Of a DNA stretch of 64,000 nucleotides, positions 54,228-61,578 are shown in pieces. Origin of the DNA: a virus; the IMG/VR virus record IMGVR_UViG_3300025030_000041, positions 126,001 to 190,000 of that record; one strand, written 5' to 3'. A program made the translations under genes and the position numbers. The notes beneath the pieces are model-generated. The model did no database searches. It was not told the origin of the DNA and saw nothing but the letters and a program-made list of their open reading frames with translations. Each line of letters begins with the position of its first letter. The first letter of the stretch is position 1.

Positions 54228-54359
54228 GAGTACTGTCATTTATAATTTAGTAGATTGATTATCAATTAATTATATTTACCTGTTATATTTAGTTCAAAAA
54301 TAAAGTACTAAAAATGTTAATATATCAAAAACATTTCTTATTTTTGTATTAAATATAAT
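54228..54359 (+). promoter_or_regulatory. Promoter-like repeat R3
   Basis: This is a near-identical copy of R2 over 132 bases, with the TATTTTTGTATTAAATATAA core. It points rightward, but only leftward genes follow (the baseplate gene ending at 54470), so it seems stranded without a cassette downstream. 54360-54469 holds no gene I can see. Confidence 0.55.
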
Positions 54360-54469
54360 ATATATATATTCAATTAACGTTATCATATTGATTATTAATA
54401 TATTTAGTTAAAAATATTTAAAGATTCATTTTAAAACTTTAAAAATAGAGACTGTCTTATTTAACCTAC

Positions 54470-55270
54470 TTACTTACTTACTTTTACAGTATCAGATAGT
54501 GCCATTATTTTATATAATTCAGTTAAATTAACACATAATCCGGGTGTACTATTCATTTTAGTATCAATAATTTCGGCCAGGGTTCTTAGTAAAATAAATA
54601 AAGGTTCTCCTAATACAGCTTTATACTGAGGAATATGCCCAATTTTAACAGTTGCTCCATCAGTCCAAATTTCATTTGATATATCATGAATACTACTTCC
54701 TGCTGTAGTATTAACTTGAGAACTACTATTAATTGTTATAATTCCTCCTTTTAATTCTATCATAGACTGAGTTCCTTTATGTTCTAATACTATAGAATTA
54801 TCTGGCAGAATATTAACTTTAGATTCATCTAATTCAAAAGTTAATCCTTTAGTCGTAGTATAATACATTTTTAGTTTTACATCGCCATCAAAACAAAATA
54901 TATGAGTTCCATCATACTCACTTTGTAATTGGTCTTTAACGTCTTTTGCTAATTCTTGGTGAAAATGATATTCTGGACAGTAAATATCTTGGTTATCAAA
55001 AGTAACTTTAAGAATAGCCCCATTTTTAGGTATTGAGATTTGTCCAGATAATCCGTCTTGCCCAAAAATATTACCTAAACGAGGATACGCCCATGGTAAA
55101 TCTTCAGTTGCTAAATTATCAAAAACGCCAAATACATTAATTTTACATCTTCCTTTTTTTTCAGGATCTTGATTATCTACAACCTTACCTAAAAAATCTC
55201 TACCTAAAAATTCATCTCTACCTAAATTATAAATATCTCTATTTTGGCCTATTTGCCTTGATAAACTCAT
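54470..55270 (-). CDS. Baseplate spike/hub protein, gp5-like OB-fold and beta-helix
   Basis: In this 266-residue protein, residues 20-110 (FLGRDFLGKVVDNQDPEKKG, RCKINVFGVFD, LPWAYPRLGNIFGQDG, GAILKVTFDNQDIYCPEYHF) form the OB-fold of gp5/VgrG-type spikes. The middle (VKLKMYYTTTKGLTFELDES, IELKGGIITINSSSQVNTTA) looks like beta-helix turns. No lysozyme domain is inserted, unlike T4 gp5. It would sit at the centre of the baseplate and pierce the outer membrane. Confidence 0.78.
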   Translation of the reverse strand: MSLSRQIGQNRDIYNLGRDEFLGRDFLGKVVDNQDPEKKGRCKINVFGVFDNLATEDLPWAYPRLGNIFGQDGLSGQISIPKNGAILKVTFDNQDIYCPEYHFHQELAKDVKDQLQSEYDGTHIFCFDGDVKLKMYYTTTKGLTFELDESKVNILPDNSIVLEHKGTQSMIELKGGIITINSSSQVNTTAGSSIHDISNEIWTDGATVKIGHIPQYKAVLGEPLFILLRTLAEIIDTKMNSTPGLCVNLTELYKIMALSDTVKVSK

Positions 55271-55304
55271 AATACTAAACTCTTAATTTATTTGTAAACA
55301 TTTC

Positions 55305-56480
55305 TTATCGTTGAGGTTTCTTATCATATACATTTCCTAACTCAGTTCTTATATTAGGTGGTATAAATTTATTAATATCATCATAAACTTTCTTATTAGT
55401 TAATGGTAAGTTAAGAAGCAAGGGTTTTCCTTTATATACATTACCCATTGGAGTTAATTTAGATTCTAACTTATTTACAACTCCACCTATTAATTCTGCT
55501 GGAGCTCTTCCTATTTTACCTAATACATTATCTTTAATAATGTCAGCTTTTTTAATTGCATTACTAAAAATTCCAAAATTATCTCCAGTATAAGCTGTTT
55601 TTAATTTATTAGTTTCGTCTAATCTAATTTTATCTACATTATACTCATCTTGTGTTTGCGGGGCATGCCCGACTCCTCTTATCATTGTTGTATCAAAATA
55701 TGGAAATTTATTTTTTTCATACCACTTATGTACTTTAATTTTAAATTTGCCATTAGCCATTTTAGGATCTGCATTATCAACAGAATCTCCACCTGGAAAA
55801 CTTTCACTAAAATCAAATTCACATTGAGTAAATACAAATTCTATATAGTTTAATTGATTTACTATACTTTCTAATCGTAAAAGCCGTTCCTCATCAGTTA
55901 AAGCATTCATTTTTACATTATCTAATGCATCCAATGTTGCTCTAATATTTCTAAATTCACAAACTTGAATACTCATCTCAAAATATCTTAAATTTTCTGG
56001 AACTACTTCTCGCATATATACAGTGTCATAAATTGCGCTTCTATATAAATTTGCTAAAAATGCCATCCGCAAATCAACTGATTCTAAACAATTAAAAGTT
56101 AAAACTGCAGTTTGAAGCGGCTTACTTATATCAGTACTCAATTTCCATACTTCATTTAAGCCTTCAATAGACTGAAAATACCAAGGAGTAGTATCCTGTA
56201 TCCAACTTATAATATCTCTAAACTTATCTAAATAATCAGACTCCTTTTTATATCCTAATAAACTTAAATATTCAATTGCGCCATACCCATCACCTGGACG
56301 AGTAAATAACGGTGAATTCATTAATTTGCTATCATATTGTAAAAAAGAATTTAAATTAAATTGAACATTAAATGAAAGAAAGGTTGGATCTTCAATTCCA
56401 TATTTACTTTCAAATAAAAATCCTCTTCTAAAATTTTGAAATTCATTAGTATTTACAAAACTTCTTAGATTAGTAGCCAT
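55305..56480 (-). CDS. Baseplate/tail-tube-associated structural protein
   Basis: The 391-residue protein starts MATNLRSFVNTNEFQNFRRG, then FLFESKYGIEDPTFLSFNVQ. It has WYFQSIEGLNEVWKL, FNCLESVDLRMAFLANLYRS and MREVVPENLRYFEMSIQVCE, a combination found in large myovirus baseplate or tail-tube-initiator type proteins. The exact T4 equivalent (gp48/gp54-like is possible) is not clear. It lies between hub-type and spike-type genes. A late-type motif (56485-56499) overlaps the end of the upstream gene. Confidence 0.65.
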   Translation of the reverse strand: MATNLRSFVNTNEFQNFRRGFLFESKYGIEDPTFLSFNVQFNLNSFLQYDSKLMNSPLFTRPGDGYGAIEYLSLLGYKKESDYLDKFRDIISWIQDTTPWYFQSIEGLNEVWKLSTDISKPLQTAVLTFNCLESVDLRMAFLANLYRSAIYDTVYMREVVPENLRYFEMSIQVCEFRNIRATLDALDNVKMNALTDEERLLRLESIVNQLNYIEFVFTQCEFDFSESFPGGDSVDNADPKMANGKFKIKVHKWYEKNKFPYFDTTMIRGVGHAPQTQDEYNVDKIRLDETNKLKTAYTGDNFGIFSNAIKKADIIKDNVLGKIGRAPAELIGGVVNKLESKLTPMGNVYKGKPLLLNLPLTNKKVYDDINKFIPPNIRTELGNVYDKKPQR

Positions 56481-56484
56481 TTAA

Positions 56485-56499
56485 TTTATTTATTTAAAC
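56485..56499 (-). promoter_or_regulatory. Late-promoter-like motif inside the baseplate run
   Basis: On the minus strand it reads GTTTAAATAAATAAA, just before the gene starting at 56480 and overlapping the stop region of the upstream hub gene. This could give extra expression within the run. Confidence 0.45.
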
Positions 56500-58008
56500 T
56501 GCTGAATTTGGATTAGTACTACCTATTTCAGGTATAGGCTTCCACTCTCGCTTTGTTAAAATCATCTGAGTCCAAAAATTAGTTGTATCACCTGTATATT
56601 GGTTACTTCCCTTACTATAATTTACTATTAAACTATCTACATAATAATAATCAGATAAAAATCTATCAATTTTTATATTTAATTGTTTTTCAGCTTGATA
56701 GATACTTCCATCTAAATCTTTTTCTTCATATTCTTCACTATGTACAGAATCTGACGAGTTTTCATTTACTATTACAATTGGTATTCTCATACCTCTAATT
56801 ACAGATGGATTATACCCAAGAGTAGTTATTTTTAATTGGATTTTATTTAATTCAATATTATTTTGAAAATTATGAAATTTGCTATATATATAATTCATAT
56901 GTCTATTATCGTATTCTATTCCAGCCCATTTATGTACTTCTAAATCTTTTAAAACATCATTTGTCGGTTTCAAACTATTCTTTTTAGATTTCATATTTCG
57001 AGTAACTAATGACTCTACAAATAAATCTTGATATTTATTAGTTTCTAGATTAGCTTCATAATAATTCATTTTACGTCTTACTCCATTCTCAATTAAGTTA
57101 CTTCCTAAATTAGAAACTAAATTATAACTTGTAATAAACATTGGAGACTTTCTATATTTAGAAAAATTACTAAATAATAATCTCATAGTATCGTCTTCTA
57201 TTTCTTTTTTATCATTTAATAAATAATCAGTCATAGTTAATGAATAAAAAATAAAATCATCTATTGTTTGCTCATCACTAAATTGGTTATTGACATTAAT
57301 TAAATTTAAATAATAGTACTTATCAATAAATGTTCTATAAAAAGATTCATCATTTTTCCAAATATGTTTTACTGTATCTTTTATAAAACCTTCATAATTC
57401 CAATTTGGATTAATCCATGTCATTTTATCATCCATGGAGTCTTCATTTGTAGCATATCCAATCTGCATTTCAATAGCTAATTGTTTAAATAAATCAAAAG
57501 ATGTTAAGTCTTTATACGCTTTAATATTATATTTCCATAAAGTCGGAACAAATAAAATACCACTTATTGTAAATGTTTTATTTTTACCATGCATTTCCAT
57601 TTCTCCACTTCCACTTGACATTGGAGTTGCATCAATTATTAAAAAATCAGCGCGTATAGGTTTATATTGCTCTTTTTTAGACCTAATATATATACTTATC
57701 TTTTCATCAGATTTAGGAAAAAAAGCACTATTTAAATTTCCATTTACATCTAATACTGTTACAGTAATACTTGGCAAAAATGAATCTTCTTCTAATCTCA
57801 ATGACCTAATAGTATCATATGCAAACCTATATTTACCAATTTGAATAAATGGAAATAAATCCCCGTATATTCTAGATTCATCTCTTAACGAATCTTTCCT
57901 TTGTTCAGGTTTAACACTTGGATTATCTAAAACAGTATCCATAGTAGACATCTTTTCTAATGGTATCTTAGGATCAACTAGAGTAAGTATTTTATTTGAA
58001 ACTCCCAT
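56494..58008 (-). CDS. Baseplate hub protein, gp27-like
   Basis: The 504-residue protein has DLFPFIQIGKYRFAYDTIRS, SITVTVLDVNGNLNSAFFP and KSDEKISIYIRSKKEQ, then FLIIDATPMSSGSGEMEMHG. These beta-barrel sequences are typical of gp27/gpD hub proteins. A helical segment follows (LTSFDLFKQLAIEMQIGYAT), then GFIKDTVKHIWKNDESFYRT, the hub domain region. It forms the trimeric ring that accepts the spike. Confidence 0.75.
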   Translation of the reverse strand: MGVSNKILTLVDPKIPLEKMSTMDTVLDNPSVKPEQRKDSLRDESRIYGDLFPFIQIGKYRFAYDTIRSLRLEEDSFLPSITVTVLDVNGNLNSAFFPKSDEKISIYIRSKKEQYKPIRADFLIIDATPMSSGSGEMEMHGKNKTFTISGILFVPTLWKYNIKAYKDLTSFDLFKQLAIEMQIGYATNEDSMDDKMTWINPNWNYEGFIKDTVKHIWKNDESFYRTFIDKYYYLNLINVNNQFSDEQTIDDFIFYSLTMTDYLLNDKKEIEDDTMRLLFSNFSKYRKSPMFITSYNLVSNLGSNLIENGVRRKMNYYEANLETNKYQDLFVESLVTRNMKSKKNSLKPTNDVLKDLEVHKWAGIEYDNRHMNYIYSKFHNFQNNIELNKIQLKITTLGYNPSVIRGMRIPIVIVNENSSDSVHSEEYEEKDLDGSIYQAEKQLNIKIDRFLSDYYYVDSLIVNYSKGSNQYTGDTTNFWTQMILTKREWKPIPEIGSTNPNSAV

Positions 58009-58019
58009 GTATTAAATAG

Positions 58020-58610
58020 TTAACCAAATATTTTTTTAGTAAGTAATCTTTCTTTTAATCTAGCCTTACTTAATGGTTCAGGACAATTTTGAGTAGTTAT
58101 TTGAGTAACATCTGGGCCGAATACAATTTCTCCATTTTCTATTTTAATATTCTGAGTTCCGGGCTTAGATATATTAGGAGGTAATACTTCTTTTTTTCCT
58201 AACTCTACCTTCTGCTTAATTAAATCTAACCTCTTTTTATCTTTAACTGTTTCAGCCTTTATTGCAATCTCTTCTTTTTTATTTTGATTTTCATTTATAC
58301 CATCAGACGGAGTAACTATCATTGCATCCATCTCGCTTCTCTCTGGGATTAGCAGGATTTGCCCAGGCTCAATTGATAATGGATTTGATATTCCATTATA
58401 AGTTAATATATAATCTAACAGAGACTCATCCCCGTACTTTAATTTAGCTATTAAATCAGGTCGCATTGCAAATTCATCTGTTACTACTACAATGTCTTTA
58501 ATAGCTGGAGCAAATTTATATTTAATAGTATTAACAGCTAAGTCAACTATAACATCGTTATTAGGTTTTTTAAAAAACCTTTTATTAAGAAGAGTCGTTA
58601 AATTTAGCAT
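58020..58610 (-). CDS. 53: Baseplate wedge protein, gp53/LysM-like
   Basis: In this 196-residue protein, residues 30-105 (YKFAPAIKDIVVVTDEFAMR, DLIAKLKYGDESLLDYILTY, NGISNPLSIEPGQILLIPER) have the LysM-like form of T4 gp53. That form is a short domain in which an R-P-D-L-I-A helix is followed by NGISNP and GQILxIP. The C-terminal half is a Lys/Glu-rich linker. It is in a baseplate run with 4-11 base spacings. Confidence 0.72.
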   Translation of the reverse strand: MLNLTTLLNKRFFKKPNNDVIVDLAVNTIKYKFAPAIKDIVVVTDEFAMRPDLIAKLKYGDESLLDYILTYNGISNPLSIEPGQILLIPERSEMDAMIVTPSDGINENQNKKEEIAIKAETVKDKKRLDLIKQKVELGKKEVLPPNISKPGTQNIKIENGEIVFGPDVTQITTQNCPEPLSKARLKERLLTKKIFG

Positions 58611-58613
58611 TAA

Positions 58614-60344
58614 TTAGAAATTAGTTTTTGTTCCATCAATAAATGCAGGAAGAGCTGGGTTATTTGCCATATATTCACCCCATCTAACTTTAACTCTATC
58701 TCTTATGACATCTACATCTCGCTTATTTCCTCTAGCTGAATCATTATCTTTTTTAAGAGTTTCTGCTGTATTTTTATTAGTTGGTATTCCATTAACATCT
58801 GCCCCGGGAAATGTATTTCTTTCAGATGGTAATTGGCCAAGAGTAGAATAATACATTCGGCCTGTTCCTAAATTTAACATACTTTCTATATCTCCTTTAT
58901 CTCTAGGTTTTCCATGTTTTAATTTAACAGTAAAAGTTACTTCAGTAGGAAAATCCTCTGCACCTAATTTTTCTGAAAATTCAAGAGTACTGTCATCTAA
59001 TATTAAATTACCAATAACTGCTATAGGATTTAACGGATTTCCAATTGCTAAATGCCATTCTCCAATAGGCTCACCTGTTAATAATGATTTAACAGATAAC
59101 ATCTTAGGTCTAGACTGAGACGCTAAGTTACCCATCGCTAAGTTTAATCCGCCCTTTATTAATTCTTCTAACCCTGCTCCTGAAAATAATTTACTTAAAA
59201 AAGACTCTCCACCTTTAGTTGCAGCGCCGAGCTGGCTTTTTATAGAATCATAATATTTACCACTATAAAATAAGTTTTGATCTCCTAAGAAACCAACTTT
59301 ATTAGATTTTGGAAAATACCGTCTCGCACCACCCCAAAATTTAGCATTAGAAAATGTTAATAATAAAAAATTAGATATAATATCTAGCATTGCAACCTTA
59401 GGACTTATCTTATCATAAGAATTTAATTTATAATGAAATTTAACAGTAATTGGATTATCAAATTTAAGTCCACGAGTTCTCATATGTGTTTTATCAATAA
59501 CATTAACAGGTCCGTATACTCTATTTTGAAATGACCCACTAGACGGATCGTATATGCCTTTGGCCCACTCATTATAGTTTTCCTTTCTTCCATCCCAATC
59601 GCCATTCCCTTGACCTGCTTGTATTAATCCAAGAGCTTTCTGTATTTTATCTGGTGCAAATTGTTCAATTCCGCTACCAAACTGGGTCTCATTACCATCA
59701 ATATTTTGCACTTCAGACTTTAGTTCCTCCCAATTATATCCATATGTAAATTTTAAAATATCTTTAAGTGAATTGCCTGGGTCTTCACCTAACCAACTAA
59801 CCGACTGAGCAATTGGTACTAATATTTGGTCTTCTGTGCCTTTAAGATTATCTAAAACAGGCATTGGATAACGTCTTAAAGTAATCATATAATTATTAGG
59901 TATTTTACCATAATGTTTACAATATAAAAAATCATTCCATGAATACGGAGCTGGACCAAATACTGAATTTTCATCTTTTTGATCTTGAGACCATTTAATA
60001 ATTTTAGCAGCAGTTGGGGTAGATGCCTCTGGGGCGTATTGATCATTTAAATTTGTAAGATAATGTGAAGTCTCATTATACTCGGCTTTATTTAATCCAT
60101 ATCCATTCTTTGCAACTCTAAATACAACATAATTATTAAATAATGAATTAGTACCACTAATAGAAGGTATATCACCAGTTAATACCTTATCAGTATATCC
60201 TCCTGTAATATTTTCAGTGATAGACTTAGTAGTAACACTACTTGCAACATTTTCTTGTTGAGTATCTAGCATATCATCCAATAATTCTGGATTCATACCA
60301 GCAGCAAGCATTTGCTCTCGTCGACTCTTAGGATCAATTGCCAT
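58614..60344 (-). CDS. Large tail/baseplate structural protein
   Basis: The 576-residue protein starts MAIDPKSRREQMLAAGMNPE. The middle has YCKHYGKIPNNYMITLRRYP (about 130), SVSWLGEDPGN, VKFHYKLNSYDKISPKVAML. The C-terminal GEPIGEWHLAIGNPLNPIAV and FSEKLGAEDFPTEVTFTVKL form a conserved ending found in T4-like structural proteins related to tail tube or baseplate cap. A short hydrophobic helix lies near residue 400. Virion location is likely; the specific role is not established. Confidence 0.68.
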   Translation of the reverse strand: MAIDPKSRREQMLAAGMNPELLDDMLDTQQENVASSVTTKSITENITGGYTDKVLTGDIPSISGTNSLFNNYVVFRVAKNGYGLNKAEYNETSHYLTNLNDQYAPEASTPTAAKIIKWSQDQKDENSVFGPAPYSWNDFLYCKHYGKIPNNYMITLRRYPMPVLDNLKGTEDQILVPIAQSVSWLGEDPGNSLKDILKFTYGYNWEELKSEVQNIDGNETQFGSGIEQFAPDKIQKALGLIQAGQGNGDWDGRKENYNEWAKGIYDPSSGSFQNRVYGPVNVIDKTHMRTRGLKFDNPITVKFHYKLNSYDKISPKVAMLDIISNFLLLTFSNAKFWGGARRYFPKSNKVGFLGDQNLFYSGKYYDSIKSQLGAATKGGESFLSKLFSGAGLEELIKGGLNLAMGNLASQSRPKMLSVKSLLTGEPIGEWHLAIGNPLNPIAVIGNLILDDSTLEFSEKLGAEDFPTEVTFTVKLKHGKPRDKGDIESMLNLGTGRMYYSTLGQLPSERNTFPGADVNGIPTNKNTAETLKKDNDSARGNKRDVDVIRDRVKVRWGEYMANNPALPAFIDGTKTNF

Positions 60345-60386
60345 ATATTAATACCTCTTTTTTATTATTTATTAAAAATAAAAAAA

Positions 60387-60410
60387 GCCTTAAAAAATTA
60401 AGGCCTTTTT
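60387..60410 (-). terminator. Terminator
   Basis: GCCTTAA/TTAAGGC (60387-60393, 60398-60404) has an AAAA loop and A/T tracts on both sides. It lies downstream of the cargo gene ending at 60431 and before the baseplate run starting at 60344. Confidence 0.75.
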
Positions 60411-60430
60411 AAAATTATGTTAAATATGCA

Positions 60431-60832
60431 TTATTCAGTTGGAAATAACTCCCTAATATCGTCATGATCAATAGATTTATCACCAGATACTGTTTTTAGT
60501 ATGCGACCATCACCATCTTCATCATGCTGACCAAATTTAACTTTAGCAACTGTAGTAAAATGTTCACGAATTTTAGAAAAATAATTTATTTCATCTTCAT
60601 CATAATCATCAATACTAAATGGAATAGCATATACTGGTAAAATACTATACCCTGCATCATTTTTATCATAATGCTCCCAATGGCCTTCATCAACAAAAAT
60701 ATAGTATATATCCTTTTTTAATTTATTTTTTTCATATTTTTGTTTTTGTTTTTCAAAGTCAGGGTCCCCATCATATTTATATTTTGGTCTAGGCGACTTA
60801 AATTCTTCAAATAATTTTACATATTTTTTCAT
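60431..60832 (-). CDS. Small head-cargo candidate (133 aa)
   Basis: It starts MKKYVKLFEEFKSPRPKYKY, a targeting-like leader in which I-x-E is replaced by K-S-P, so cleavage may differ. The rest is a very acidic protein (SIDDYDEDEINYFSKIREHF, HDEDGDGRILKTVSGDKSID); the DxDGDG stretch resembles a calcium loop. The function is unknown. Confidence 0.55.
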   Translation of the reverse strand: MKKYVKLFEEFKSPRPKYKYDGDPDFEKQKQKYEKNKLKKDIYYIFVDEGHWEHYDKNDAGYSILPVYAIPFSIDDYDEDEINYFSKIREHFTTVAKVKFGQHDEDGDGRILKTVSGDKSIDHDDIRELFPTE

Positions 60833-60892
60833 TTTCTTATTATATTTTTAATTATTTATATTGAAAAATTTCAGAAAACTTATAAAAACTAG

Positions 60893-60918
60893 TATATATA
60901 TATATATATATATATATA
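60893..60918. repeat. TA dinucleotide run
   Basis: About 13 TA units lie in the gap between two leftward genes. It is prone to slippage and could affect transcription, but no gene is involved. Confidence 0.8.
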
Positions 60919-60945
60919 ACATTGATACACAATTAAATAAAATTT

Positions 60946-61578
60946 TCAAAAATAAACTTCTCCTTTTATATCAACTATGCCTCTTATTTCTTCTTCTGTA
61001 AATTTCTTCACATTATCGATAATCATAAAATCTCCTTTAACTATCTTAGGAGCTCCTTCTATACTAGTTATAATATTATAAGAACACTTAAAATCTCCAT
61101 TAACTATCGTAGGAGCTCCTACTAGACTAGTTATATCATTAGTAGAACAACTAAAATCTCCATTAGATATAGTAGGGCCGCCTTCTAGACTAGTTAACTT
61201 ATTATGAAAACAACTAAAATCTCCATTAGATATAGTAGGAGATCCTTTTAAACTAGTTAATCCATTAAATGAACAATTAAACTCTCCAGATACTTCTTCT
61301 AAATTTAATTCTTTTAAAATATCACCATTTATTCTAACACCACCTATTATTACTTTAATATCCTTAAATTCTTTTACATTAGTGTTATTTATACTAATAA
61401 ATTCATTAAAATCTTTAGATACATATATTTGGTCTTTAGTATACCCTTTATTTAGGTATGGAATAAGTAAGTCATCCCATCTTTCTTTAAGTCTTCTTGG
61501 TATAAATATATCTTTAGCACTAAGTTTAGGAGCTTCTTCTTTGAGTATAAATTGTTCAAATAGTTTTATATGTTTCAT
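60946..61578 (-). CDS. LRR family protein 11
   Basis: The 210-residue member has MKHIKLFEQFILKEEAP, the conserved KLSAKDIFIPRRLKERWDDL domain, five LRR units (LTSLEGGPTISNGDFSCSTN type) and the tail KKFTEEEIRGIVDIKG. The cleavage-type position reads FILK rather than FISE, so processing may shift by one residue to KE. It overlaps the upstream gene stop by 4 bases. Confidence 0.83.
   Translation of the reverse strand: MKHIKLFEQFILKEEAPKLSAKDIFIPRRLKERWDDLLIPYLNKGYTKDQIYVSKDFNEFISINNTNVKEFKDIKVIIGGVRINGDILKELNLEEVSGEFNCSFNGLTSLKGSPTISNGDFSCFHNKLTSLEGGPTISNGDFSCSTNDITSLVGAPTIVNGDFKCSYNIITSIEGAPKIVKGDFMIIDNVKKFTEEEIRGIVDIKGEVYF

Noticed and set aside
3979-61578. Diversity-generating retroelement as source of LRR variation
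   Set aside because: No reverse transcriptase and no template/variable repeat pair with adenine-specific changes is visible; the changes are unit duplications.
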